A DNA stretch of 64,000 nucleotides from an uncultured Dyadobacter sp. (GCF_946482605.1 NZ_CAMLSE010000010.1:124001-188000), one strand, 5' to 3'. Counted from the stretch's first letter, positions 54,092 to 62,223 are shown. Translations and numbers: made by a program. The notes: a model not told the origin generated them from the sequence alone.

Positions 54092-54868
54092 ATGAAAGTC
54101 GACCAACTGGAAATCAACATCTCCGAAACCCGCCAGCAAATGGGTGAAGCCGCGGCGAAAGCGGTGGCGGACAAAATCCGGGAGATTCAGGATACCAAAG
54201 AGTTTGTAAATATCATCTTCGCCTCAGCGCCGTCACAAAACGAGTTTCTGGCGACGTTGAAGGACGAGCCGGGCATTCAATGGGAGAAAATCAATGCATT
54301 TCACATGGACGAATACATCGGCATCGCCGCCGACGCGCCGCAGAATTTCGGGTATTTTCTGAAAGTACGGCTGTTCGATCACGTGCCCGTGCATTCGGTT
54401 TCCTATCTCGACGGTAACGCTACCGACGCCGCTGCCGAATGCGAACATTATGCAAAGTTGCTTCGTGAGAACCCGATCGATATCGTGTGCCTCGGTATCG
54501 GCGAGAATGGGCATTTGGCATTCAACGACCCGCACGTGGCGTTTTTCGATGATCCATTGGAAGTAAAAGTGGTGGAGCTCGACGACGCCTGCCGCCAGCA
54601 GCAGGTGAACGACGAATGCTTCGATACCTTCGACGAGGTGCCGCAAACCGCATTGACTCTCACCATTCCTACCCTGATGAAGGCCAAATATGCCTTCTGC
54701 ATCGTGCCAGGCGAGAAAAAGGCGCAGGCTATTTACCACACCGTGGCCGAGGACATCCAGGAAGCATTCCCGTCGACCATCCTCCGCAAGCACCCGCACG
54801 CGATCCTGTTCATCGACCAGGCCAGTTCAGGGAAGCTTAAAGAAATTTCGTCATACTCGCAGGCATAG
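54092..54868 (+). CDS. nagB: Glucosamine-6-phosphate deaminase
   Basis: Aldose-ketose isomerase-fold enzyme of 258 residues. INAFHMDEYIGI at 67-78 holds the catalytic Asp73-Glu74; CLGIGENGHLAFNDP near 130-145 has the second active-site His; VPQTALTLTIPTLMKA is the C-terminal family signature. Converts glucosamine-6-P to fructose-6-P and ammonia. The N-terminal phosphate loop (FASAPSQNEFL) departs from the GxPTGxTP form of E. coli NagB, so this is a divergent subfamily. Confidence 0.9.
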   Translation: MKVDQLEINISETRQQMGEAAAKAVADKIREIQDTKEFVNIIFASAPSQNEFLATLKDEPGIQWEKINAFHMDEYIGIAADAPQNFGYFLKVRLFDHVPVHSVSYLDGNATDAAAECEHYAKLLRENPIDIVCLGIGENGHLAFNDPHVAFFDDPLEVKVVELDDACRQQQVNDECFDTFDEVPQTALTLTIPTLMKAKYAFCIVPGEKKAQAIYHTVAEDIQEAFPSTILRKHPHAILFIDQASSGKLKEISSYSQA

Positions 54869-54913
54869 TTCCGCGCCGGAGCTATCTTGCATGTATTACC
54901 TCAACCCATTCAA

Positions 54914-56299
54914 ATGAGAAAAGAACTCTTGACAATCGCTTTATTGAGCGCAATGGTATTCAATCAGGGATGTAATTCGAAGAAAGAGGAAGCAAAGAGT
55001 GAGGAGAAGAAACCGCTGAGTCTGATCGTGGTCGAACCCGGCCACTTCCATGCCGCATTGGTACAGAAATCGATGTATGCCGATGTTGACTCGGTCGTGC
55101 ACGTGTACGCGTCCGAAGGCCCGGACGTGAAGGCTTACCTCGACAAGGTGGAGAAATACAACACCCGCCCCGAGGACCCGACGCATTGGAAAGAAGAGGT
55201 GTACACCGGCACCGATTTCTTCGAAAAAATGATTTCGGAGAAAAAGGGTAACGTGGTCGTACTCGCGGGTAACAACCAGAAAAAGACCGATTTCATCAAA
55301 AAATCGGTAGACGCAGGCCTGAACGTCCTCGCCGACAAACCGATGGCGATCGACGCAGCCGGTTTCGACAAGCTGAAAGAAGCATTCAGCAGCGCCGACA
55401 AGAACAAGGTGCTCCTGTACGACATCATGACCGAGCGTTACGAGATCACCAACACCCTGCAACGCGAGCTCGCATTGCTGCCCGATATTTTCGGCGAACT
55501 CCAAAAAGGAACGCCCGAAAAACCGGCTGTGATGAAAGAAAGTGTGCACCATTTCTTCAAATACATTTCCGGCGAACCGCTCGTGCGCCCTACCTGGTTC
55601 TTCGACGTGAACCAGCAAGGCGAAGGAATGGTGGACGTAACGACCCACCTGGTCGACCTCGTGCAATGGAGCTGCTTCCCAAATGTATCCCTCGATTATC
55701 AAAAGGACATCAAACTGCTCTCCACGAAACGCACCGCGACCCAGCTCACGCCGTCGCAGTTCAAGCTCGTGACAAAAAGCGAAACCTATCCTGAATTCCT
55801 CAAAAAGGACATTAAGGACACTTTGCTGAGCGTGTATTCCAATGGCGAGATGAACTACACCCTGAAAGGCGTACACGCGAAAGTGTCCGTGATCTGGAAC
55901 TTCCAGGCCCCGGAAGGCACCGGAGACACGCATTACTCGATCATGAAAGGCTCGAAAGCCAACCTGATCGTCCGCCAGGGCAAAGAGCAGAAATACAAGC
56001 CTGTGCTTTACATTGAAACCGCCGACAAATCGAAGGCTTACGAAGATGCTGTGGCAGCCGCATTTAAATCTGTGCAAGATAAATTTCCTGGTGTGGAGTT
56101 GAAAAAGAATGCTGCGGGTTGGGAAGTGGTAATCGATGCCAAATATGACACTGGCCACGAATCACACTTCGCGCAGGTGGCTAACAAGTATATGGAGTAT
56201 CTCAAAGCAGGTAAGTTGCCCGAATGGGAGGTGCCGAATATGATTGCTAAGTATTGGTTGACAACGGAGGCTTTGAAGCAGGCGAAGGAGAAAAAATAA
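54914..56299 (+). CDS. Lipoprotein oxidoreductase (Gfo/Idh/MocA with Oxidoreduct_C)
   Basis: Predicted lipoprotein of 461 residues; start at 54914 with lipobox FNQGC (Cys19). A Rossmann-like region, LIVVEPGHFHAALVQKSMYAD, is followed by VVLAGNNQKKTDF and NVLADKPMAID, the Lys-Pro segment. The C-terminal domain (SVHHFFKYISGEPLVRPTWF, VDVTTHLVDLVQW) fits the putative oxidoreductase C-terminal family. It is the third Gfo/Idh-type enzyme of the run and would act membrane-anchored in the periplasm. Last gene; terminator at 56386-56417. Confidence 0.88.
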   Translation: MRKELLTIALLSAMVFNQGCNSKKEEAKSEEKKPLSLIVVEPGHFHAALVQKSMYADVDSVVHVYASEGPDVKAYLDKVEKYNTRPEDPTHWKEEVYTGTDFFEKMISEKKGNVVVLAGNNQKKTDFIKKSVDAGLNVLADKPMAIDAAGFDKLKEAFSSADKNKVLLYDIMTERYEITNTLQRELALLPDIFGELQKGTPEKPAVMKESVHHFFKYISGEPLVRPTWFFDVNQQGEGMVDVTTHLVDLVQWSCFPNVSLDYQKDIKLLSTKRTATQLTPSQFKLVTKSETYPEFLKKDIKDTLLSVYSNGEMNYTLKGVHAKVSVIWNFQAPEGTGDTHYSIMKGSKANLIVRQGKEQKYKPVLYIETADKSKAYEDAVAAAFKSVQDKFPGVELKKNAAGWEVVIDAKYDTGHESHFAQVANKYMEYLKAGKLPEWEVPNMIAKYWLTTEALKQAKEKK

Positions 56300-56354
56300 A
56301 GGACGGCAAGAAGTCTTGAATAAAAACGAAACTCTAACGAGAACGAATCCTTAG

Positions 56355-56374
56355 CCGTCGTCTTAAGACGACGG
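56355..56374. repeat. 20-base perfect palindrome
   Basis: CCGTCGTCTTAAGACGACGG, without loop and without a T run. REP-like, lying between the last gene of the amino-sugar run and its terminator. Confidence 0.55.
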
Positions 56375-56385
56375 GAATAGATTAA

Positions 56386-56417
56386 GAGACGGGCGGCGTT
56401 TGCTGCTCGTCTCTTTT
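56386..56417 (+). terminator. Terminator of the amino-sugar gene run
   Basis: Stem GAGACGGGCGGC / GCTGCTCGTCTC with small mismatches, followed by TTTT. It ends just before the convergent 2H phosphoesterase gene. Confidence 0.6.
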
Positions 56418-56419
56418 GG

Positions 56420-56989
56420 TTAGTGGGTTGCTCCCGCCATCGGCAGCTCCGCAATGACGTCGAATTGTTTTCGATCGTCGTTGAATTTTCGAATGGCGAT
56501 TGAATTGCAACAGAACTTTTTGTTGAAATCATTAAAAAGTGAATAGGCTATTTCAATCCAATCCGCTCGCAGTCTTCGGCCGATGGTCATATGGGGCGTG
56601 TCGAACATGTCGGTCCAGCCTTCGGTGTGAATACTGAGAATTTCGGGACTTAATGTATTTCGGAATTGAATGCATCGCTCGATAATTGATCGTGACGATT
56701 CGCTGATAAGTTGAATGTAAAATGAGCCAGTGGTAGCAAAGTGATTAAAGCCTTGAAATTCCAGGTCAAAAGGAGCTAGCATGCCTATAGTCCTCGATAA
56801 CTCGTTGAGCAATGCCGGATAATGCTCATCATAAGCATAAAACTCAAAGAGCGTGATATGCGCTTCTGAATTGACGCTATTGTAGAATCCGCCAATGGCC
56901 TTCCTCAAAGCCAGCTTCATTTCTTTCACCTCGACGATAATGTCTGCGGGCGGGCGGATGGCGATGATGTAGCGGATCGGCTCGTTCAT
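56420..56989 (-). CDS. 2H phosphoesterase (2'-5' RNA ligase-like)
   Basis: Cytosolic protein of 189 residues with the two HxT motifs of the 2H superfamily: His44-Ile-Thr46 (EAHITLFEF) and His133-Met-Thr135 (PHMTIGRR). These catalyse hydrolysis of cyclic or 2'-5' nucleotide bonds. It may process RNA ends or cyclic nucleotides. It stands alone, near the putative defence cluster. Two direct repeats lie just upstream at 57007-57055. Confidence 0.88.
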   Translation of the reverse strand: MNEPIRYIIAIRPPADIIVEVKEMKLALRKAIGGFYNSVNSEAHITLFEFYAYDEHYPALLNELSRTIGMLAPFDLEFQGFNHFATTGSFYIQLISESSRSIIERCIQFRNTLSPEILSIHTEGWTDMFDTPHMTIGRRLRADWIEIAYSLFNDFNKKFCCNSIAIRKFNDDRKQFDVIAELPMAGATH

Positions 56990-57006
56990 TCGTGAAAAAC
57001 ACTTAT

Positions 57007-57055
57007 TTCTTGTGAAAAGTAATTATTTATGGAGTGTTCTTGAGAAAAGTGATTA
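57007..57055. repeat. Two 19-base direct repeats
   Basis: TTCTTG(T/A)GAAAAGT(A/G)ATTA occurs at 57007-57025 and 57037-57055, 30 bases apart, 18 bases upstream of the 2H phosphoesterase start codon. Could be binding sites for a regulator. Nothing else was seen between 56990 and 57285. Confidence 0.5.
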
Positions 57056-57285
57056 CAACGCCTTACCCGGCCTTCTGTAAATGACTTGAGATATCGTTTC
57101 AAGACGATTTACCGGAATGCAAACGACATTATACGAAAGCCGCTACCGTTCGTACTTCCTTACCCGCCGAAGGATCATTTTCTGCGAATAATGCAGCAAA
57201 TCTGTTTCTTATTTAATTGACAAGTCGAGTCAGAGAAATAGTATCCCACAAGAATTGAATGTTTCTTCACCCAACCAAGAAAACT

Positions 57286-57951
57286 ATGCTTAACTTTTTT
57301 AAAAATCTTTTCAGGAATACCGGTGACCAACAGCCCAAAGGGTTTAGTGATTCCGAATTTGAACAGGACTACAATCTAAAATCCAAGGGCCTTGAAGATG
57401 TTCTAGGAGAGATGTACGATTTAGTGGGGCACGCCATCATACCCTACCAAGTGGGCGGCACCGTCGATATGTATTATTTCCCTAATCACATCCCCGGAAC
57501 TGGCTTTGCAACCATGGAACTTTTACAGCCGGATGGAACAGGCCCACTCGAGAACCGCTTAGGGACCTATGAGCTGGTGGCCTTCACCAAGCTGCCTTAC
57601 GATTCCGATAAAGGTTTACAGACGCCATTTGACCTTATCGAGCGACGGCTGTGCGGTATATTTACCACGATAGCTCGTTTTTCGGAGGAAGCAGTGCTGA
57701 ACCCGGGAGAAACCTGCGAAGTACCGAACGGCGATAACGAAGAAAATACATGTCTGGTTTTTGATTTATACGAACCCGACAAAAAGCAGTTTGTTGTAGG
57801 CAATAGAAAACACCATCTACTGTTGTGTATTCTGTTATTTAGAAGTGAAATGGAATACGCCAGAGAATACGGCAGCGATGTGTTACTCAAAATGCTTAAA
57901 GCGGCCGGCCATTATCCATACAGTGATTTAGACAGGGAACCAGTCGCCTGA
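57286..57951 (+). CDS. Suppressor-of-fused-like (SUFU) domain protein
   Basis: Cytosolic protein of 221 residues; start at 57286 (MLNFFKNLFRN). Segments FATMELLQPDG, GTYELVAFTKL and TPFDLIERRLCGIFTTIARFS, with CLVFDLYEPD further on, fit the bacterial SUFU-domain family, whose members occur as immunity-like proteins and in accessory regions. The assignment is by pattern only. It overlaps the 3' end of the convergent gene at 57912-58220 by 40 bases. Confidence 0.65.
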   Translation: MLNFFKNLFRNTGDQQPKGFSDSEFEQDYNLKSKGLEDVLGEMYDLVGHAIIPYQVGGTVDMYYFPNHIPGTGFATMELLQPDGTGPLENRLGTYELVAFTKLPYDSDKGLQTPFDLIERRLCGIFTTIARFSEEAVLNPGETCEVPNGDNEENTCLVFDLYEPDKKQFVVGNRKHHLLLCILLFRSEMEYAREYGSDVLLKMLKAAGHYPYSDLDREPVA

Positions 57952-58220
57952 CAAGCCGGGCCGACCTCCTCCCCTCGCCCAATCCGCTCCACATTCCCAA
58001 AAAACTCCACCAACTCCTTAAACGAAAAGTATGTATCGCAAAGCTCCGGCGCGTGGCCTTGTTCTTTGAGGGAGATAATGTAGCCAGTGAACATCGTCCA
58101 AAGCTCGTCGGACCAGCTTTCGGCACTGCTGCTGCTCAGCAGCTTGCCTACCTCCCGGCCATACGCCAGCAAGGTCGAATCCGTGGATTCGATAGGGTGT
58201 GTTTTTGTGTGCATCTTCAT
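57912..58220 (-). CDS. Hypothetical protein of 102 residues
   Basis: Open frame encoding a soluble protein with helices around LLAYGREVGKLLSSSSAESW and LWTMFTGYIISLKEQGHAPE; ends in a variable tail that overlaps the SUFU-like gene. Trp/Phe/Tyr content and the helical pattern favour a real gene over its shadows. No family recognised. It is divergent from the XRE-type gene at 58362, with about 140 bases between them. Confidence 0.6.
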   Translation of the reverse strand: MKMHTKTHPIESTDSTLLAYGREVGKLLSSSSAESWSDELWTMFTGYIISLKEQGHAPELCDTYFSFKELVEFFGNVERIGRGEEVGPACQATGSLSKSLYG

Positions 58221-58361
58221 TTACGTTTTCCGTAAAGCACGCATCCGTGCAACCCGTAGCCAACCCGCAAGCCCCGTAACTTACGCCGAAATACCTGCAA
58301 ATTACCGGAACACTTCCCGATGGATTTATATAAATTGCCTTTTCAACGAAACAGCGCCGGT

Positions 58362-58784
58362 ATGACACATACTACCTCCAACCCAAAGATCCACGAAGGC
58401 CGCAACGTAAAACGTTTCCGCGAAATGCTCGGCATCAAGCAGGACGTACTCGCCTTCGAGCTCGGCAGCGACTGGAACCAGCAAAGAATCTCCACACTCG
58501 AACAACGCGAAAAGATCGATTCCGACATTTTGGAACAGGTTGCAGCGATATTGAAAATTCCGGTGGAAGCGATTCGGAATTTTGATGAAGAAAAGGCGGT
58601 GAATGTGATTTCTAATACATTCAATGACAATGCTATGCTGAATGCGGTCAACAATAATCCGACTTTTCATCCTATTGATAAATTAATGCAGCTTCATGAG
58701 GAGAAGATTGCTTTGTACGAGCGGATGTTGAAGGAGAAGGATGAGATGATGGGGCGGTTGGAGAGGTTGATTGAGAGAAAATAA
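58362..58784 (+). CDS. XRE-family helix-turn-helix regulator
   Basis: DNA-binding protein of 140 residues; start at 58362. The helix-turn-helix spans about 10-65 (GRNVKRFREMLGIKQDVLAF, then WNQQRISTLEQREKIDSDIL). A central Asn-rich stretch (NTFNDNAMLNAVNNNPTF) is followed by a C-terminal coiled coil (EKIALYERMLKEKDEMMGRL) that probably mediates oligomerisation. It has its own terminator and lies upstream of the AAA15 cassette, which it might control. Confidence 0.88.
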   Translation: MTHTTSNPKIHEGRNVKRFREMLGIKQDVLAFELGSDWNQQRISTLEQREKIDSDILEQVAAILKIPVEAIRNFDEEKAVNVISNTFNDNAMLNAVNNNPTFHPIDKLMQLHEEKIALYERMLKEKDEMMGRLERLIERK

Positions 58785-58818
58785 CTTATCCATAGCCAAC
58801 GGCAACGTTTAATACTGA

Positions 58819-58860
58819 AATGCCCTTAAACGGCTTCTTGCCTTACAAGGGCATTTTTTG
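58819..58860 (+). terminator. Terminator of the XRE-type gene
   Basis: Stem AATGCCCTT / AAGGGCATT with a 19-base loop, followed by TTTTTG. Confidence 0.75.
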
Positions 58861-58930
58861 CGCTCCATATGGTCGAGCCCTTCTGACATTCCAGCGTATG
58901 GCAAAGAGCAAACCCAGTACTGAAATCTAT

Positions 58931-58973
58931 CAAAATTTAAAATTTGCGATTTTTTTGCAAATTTTAAATTTTG
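58931..58973. repeat. AT-rich perfect inverted repeat overlapping a promoter
   Basis: Arms of 17 bases, CAAAATTTAAAATTTGC and its complement, around a nine-base GA-T7 loop. Its right arm contains the -33 TTG of the promoter that follows. It could be an operator controlling the AAA15 cassette, or a terminator-like structure because of its T-rich loop. Confidence 0.75.
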
Positions 58974-58984
58974 ATATACATTTG
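58955..58984 (+). promoter_or_regulatory. Promoter of the AAA15 cassette
   Basis: TTG (58955-58957), 19 bases, TACATTTG (58977-58984), an exact TAnnTTTG match. Transcription would start about 10-20 bases before the ATG at 59007, giving a near-leaderless mRNA. Confidence 0.65.
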
Positions 58985-59006
58985 CCATACTAAACGATCC
59001 CAACCA

Positions 59007-60335
59007 ATGCTAATTGAATTCCAAGTAGAAAACTTTCTTTCCTTCAAGGATCTTACGACACTTTCTATGGTAGCCGTGAAATCCTTCAAGGAGCACCAAG
59101 CGACACACACCACAGTTACTCCATCCAAACTGACATTGCTAAAATCAGCCATAATTTATGGTAACAATGCCAGTGGAAAGAGCAACCTGTTGAAGGCCAT
59201 GAGATTCATGAAGGCCGCAGTTCTAAACTCCTTTCGTGATGCCTTGATCGATACGTCAGAGAAAAAATTCCCATTGGAGAAGTTTTCTCTTAGCACGGAA
59301 ACTGATGAAGCTCCGTCATATTTCGAAGTATCGTTTATTTTCGAAAAAACTAAGTACAGGTATGGTTTTGAGATTGATGCAGAAAATATAGTTGCTGAGT
59401 GGCTTTATCACACAACTTCGAAGGAAGTATACCTGTTCAAAAGAGATCATCAAAATATCGAAGTAAACAAATCGGCCTTTAAAGAAGGTCTTGGCAAGGA
59501 AACCGACGTTAAGAATAACGTATTGTTTTTGTCGCTTTTGGCGACACTTGGCAAAGAAATATCATCCAATGTTGTGTCGTGGTTCAAAACATTTAACCAA
59601 ATCAGCGGCATTTACGACAGTTCGCACAGGCGCTATACGATAGATAAGCTCAAATCAGATCAAGCATTTGCAGATTGGATTCTCTGCTTTATCAAGTACT
59701 TAGAGATTTCGAATCTTTCTACATCTGAGGAAGATGTAAATGAAATTGATTTGGATTTACTGAGACAGCAAGAAAAAGATGAAGAGATTATAAACCTGCT
59801 AACTAGCATACAGAAAATTCAAGCTAAGCAGCCCAAACGAGACCGCTTAGTAACCTACCATAGAAAATACGATTCAAATCGTACATTGACAGACACTGTG
59901 CCTTTCGATTTTGATACTCAGGAATCCGAAGGTACCAAAAAGTTGCTTTACCTACTTGGCCCTTGGTATGACACACTCCAAAGTGGAAAAATCCTGGTTA
60001 TAGATGAAATGGACTCCCGGCTCCACAGTCATTTAACTACAAGGCTTATCGATTTCTTTCACAAATACAACAGACGAGGGGCACAATTAATTTGCGCCGT
60101 TCATGATGTTGCGCTCCTAAATAAAGACATATTTAGGCGCGATCAAATCTGGTTTATTGAAAAAAATCAGTTTGGAGCTTCTGAATTAATATCACTATCT
60201 GACTTTAAAACTGATAAGGTACGAAACAAATCTGCCTTTGATAAGAATTATCTAGAAGGTAAATACGGTGGAATACCCTACTTTGATCTTGATGAAAAAC
60301 TTATAGACCTATTATATGGGGCAGAGGAAAAATAA
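59007..60335 (+). CDS. AAA15-family (COG1106-like) ATPase
   Basis: ATPase of 442 residues of the ABC/SMC-like fold. Start at 59007 (MLIEFQVENFLSFKDL), the typical beginning of the family; an upstream TTG lies within the inverted repeat. Walker A GNNASGKS at 52-59; signature-like ESEGTKKLLYLL near 310; Walker B ILVIDEMDS with Asp333-Glu334; switch-like His in CAVHDVALLN. These ATPases are paired with effector proteins in abortive-infection and other defence systems (for example AbiL and PARIS). The next gene overlaps by 20 bases. AT-rich compared with the surrounding regions, suggesting transfer. Confidence 0.9.
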   Translation: MLIEFQVENFLSFKDLTTLSMVAVKSFKEHQATHTTVTPSKLTLLKSAIIYGNNASGKSNLLKAMRFMKAAVLNSFRDALIDTSEKKFPLEKFSLSTETDEAPSYFEVSFIFEKTKYRYGFEIDAENIVAEWLYHTTSKEVYLFKRDHQNIEVNKSAFKEGLGKETDVKNNVLFLSLLATLGKEISSNVVSWFKTFNQISGIYDSSHRRYTIDKLKSDQAFADWILCFIKYLEISNLSTSEEDVNEIDLDLLRQQEKDEEIINLLTSIQKIQAKQPKRDRLVTYHRKYDSNRTLTDTVPFDFDTQESEGTKKLLYLLGPWYDTLQSGKILVIDEMDSRLHSHLTTRLIDFFHKYNRRGAQLICAVHDVALLNKDIFRRDQIWFIEKNQFGASELISLSDFKTDKVRNKSAFDKNYLEGKYGGIPYFDLDEKLIDLLYGAEEK

Positions 60336-60756
60336 CTTTAACGAGCGCTCTTCCTCTTCATACAAAAGGTCGCACGGAGTAAGAGAAGTAAAAGAACCGA
60401 GAGAAACACTTATTGTACTAAGCTTTCGGAACTTTGACAGAAACCAAGGACAGAACTTTGAAGAATGGCAGCATGAAGAGCTCTTGGCTTTGGCCATCAG
60501 CAAATTAAGAGAAATCTGTAACCTTACCAGGATAGAGGCGACGAAGCAGCAGATTATCAAAGAATATGAGAAGGGGCTGTTCCCTCCAAACTCCGACTTT
60601 TACCATCCAAAACACATTGCCAATGATATTGCATGGTGCTCAATGCATATTCAGGGCAAAGAATGTGTTATCGGCTTCTTCGAGGAAAATATCTTTCACA
60701 TAGTATTTCTCGACAAAGATCATCGTTTCTGGATAACAGAGAAAAAGAATACATAA
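60316..60756 (+). CDS. Small partner protein of the AAA15 ATPase
   Basis: Protein of 146 residues that overlaps the ATPase gene by 20 bases, so the two are coupled. The first 35 residues (MGQRKNNFNERSSSSYKRSH and on) are basic and look like the N-terminus of RloB-type partners of such ATPases. The rest does not look like RloB: helices EEWQHEELLALAISKLREIC, then a beta-rich end, HIANDIAWCSMHIQGKECVI and FHIVFLDKDHRFW. It lacks a recognisable nuclease motif. Likely the effector or regulator of a two-gene defence unit; the function is unknown. Confidence 0.75.
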   Translation: MGQRKNNFNERSSSSYKRSHGVREVKEPRETLIVLSFRNFDRNQGQNFEEWQHEELLALAISKLREICNLTRIEATKQQIIKEYEKGLFPPNSDFYHPKHIANDIAWCSMHIQGKECVIGFFEENIFHIVFLDKDHRFWITEKKNT

Positions 60757-60798
60757 ATTTTAATCATTGTTACATAAATCCATTTAAACCCTATCCGC

Positions 60799-61395
60799 AT
60801 GTTTGACAAATAAATTGAAGCCATTGCGAAATGCACCGAGCTGGTTAAAGAACTTGATGAGGACTCGAAGTTTAGAGTGATTAAGTATCTTATTGAAAGA
60901 TTCGGAATAGGTGCTGGCCCAAATTCAGCTAGCCCTCAAAACTTACGCCCTTCGACTACTAGACCAAGTGATAATCAGCCACTACTAGCGAGTAACAATC
61001 AACAATTCACCGACTTCTCCGAGTCAAAAATAGAAGAATACCCAAGTCTTAAAGATCTCTTAATCAAATCCTATCCAAAAAATGAATCAGAATGGATACT
61101 TTGTTATGCATTCGATGCATCTAAACAGGGAACAGAAGTATTTGGAAAGCAAGATATAATAAACTTGTACAAAGAAAACGGTCGTTGGGAGAAAAACACT
61201 AATAACTTTGGTCAAAACCTTATGTCTTGCATTAAGAAAGACTGGATTAAATCCATTTCTAGCACAGATTTCGTATTCAAGCCGAGCGGACTCTCCTATG
61301 TTAAGGAAATTTTGACTGGGAACTCTACCGGTAAAGAAGTAAAATCAGTTAAACGCAAGAACAATCCAAACAAGAGAAAGGTAGAAGATGCTTGA
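60799..61395 (+). pseudogene. Winged-helix protein gene with an early in-frame stop
   Basis: ATG at 60799 begins MFDK, then TAA at 60811-60813; the same frame continues uninterrupted with IEAIAKCTELVKELDEDSKF to 61395. The residues after the stop look fully coding, so the TAA probably replaced a CAA (Gln). Without read-through, translation could begin at GTG 60877, giving 172 residues and missing the first helix. The body holds a linker and a winged-helix-like domain (about residues 60-150 of the GTG form: VFGKQDIINLYKENGRW to FVFKPSGLSYVKEILTG). It resembles the N-terminal domain of the next protein. It overlaps the HEPN gene by eight bases. Confidence 0.65.
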
Positions 61396-62218
61396 CGAGC
61401 TAAAAGGTTTTACGACACTAATTGAAGGGTTCGACAATTTAAGGGCGGCCGACAAAATTGATTTCTTCGCCTATTTTGTCTCAAATCAAGATAAAAATCA
61501 TGAGTTCAAGGCCTCCGACATTGCAGACTGCTTCTCTGCTTACAAAATCGTACCATATTCCAACATTCCTCAATATCTACGAAAGAACTCAAACACGTCA
61601 AAACCTAAGCCCAAAAAAATAAAATTTTTGGCAACAAAATATGGATTTCATATAGAAGCCAATTTCGCAAAGGAGTTAAAGTCTGTAATAAAAGAAGTTG
61701 AAACTCCCTTTATTAACTTTACTGTTGATTCAAATGGTCTAGATTGGAAACCCAGCGATATCCCGTTCCTCAACAGTAAGGCTAGGAAAAGTGCAGATTT
61801 CTTCACGAAGCTTTATTTTTTACTGTACCATCTTGAGAATAGCGTTCGGAAGTTTTTACAACTACGTCTTTCATCGATCATTGGGAGTAGCTGGGAAGCA
61901 GATATCCTCAGCAATGTTGATTTGAAAAAAGCGCAATCTATTAGGTCAGAAGTAAGTTTGTCCGAGATGCTACCAGAAAGAGGTGAAAACATACTTTTTT
62001 ATTGTATGTGGGAGGATTACGCCAAGATCATTCGTTACAAGCCAGAAGTTTTTACCCGCCCTAAAGAAGCTGATGAAGTACTCGCGCACCTCAATTCGTT
62101 ATCCAAAGTTAGGAATGCCATTGCCCATAACACAGCGACCGTTCCGAAAGAATATCAAGATGAGCTAACGTTGTTTTTGAAGAAATACATCAAAATCATG
62201 AGCAAAAACCATATATAA
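61388..62218 (+). CDS. Winged-helix/HEPN-domain protein, putative RNase
   Basis: Protein of 276 residues. N-terminal part (about 20-95; HEFKASDIADCFSAYKIVPY to FLATKYGFHIEANF) is winged-helix-like and related to the protein encoded upstream. The C-terminal half (135-270) is helical and carries the R-x4-H motif RNAIAH (Arg242, His247) of HEPN ribonucleases, with LYFLLYHLENSVRKFLQLRL as the first HEPN helix, similar to Swt1-type HEPN domains. HEPN proteins commonly act as toxins in defence systems. Starts within the preceding gene. It ends five bases before the convergent FAD enzyme gene. Confidence 0.8.
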   Translation: MLDELKGFTTLIEGFDNLRAADKIDFFAYFVSNQDKNHEFKASDIADCFSAYKIVPYSNIPQYLRKNSNTSKPKPKKIKFLATKYGFHIEANFAKELKSVIKEVETPFINFTVDSNGLDWKPSDIPFLNSKARKSADFFTKLYFLLYHLENSVRKFLQLRLSSIIGSSWEADILSNVDLKKAQSIRSEVSLSEMLPERGENILFYCMWEDYAKIIRYKPEVFTRPKEADEVLAHLNSLSKVRNAIAHNTATVPKEYQDELTLFLKKYIKIMSKNHI

Positions 62219-62223
62219 AAGTC

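Noticed and set aside
54941..56158. Reverse-strand open frame of 405 codons
   Set aside because: It lies wholly inside the lipoprotein oxidoreductase gene and has the His/Phe/Val-rich composition of an antisense shadow.
58971..59006. TTG start for the AAA15 ATPase
   Set aside because: The 12 extra residues come from the inverted repeat and -7 box; family members begin at the MLIEFQVENF-like segment.
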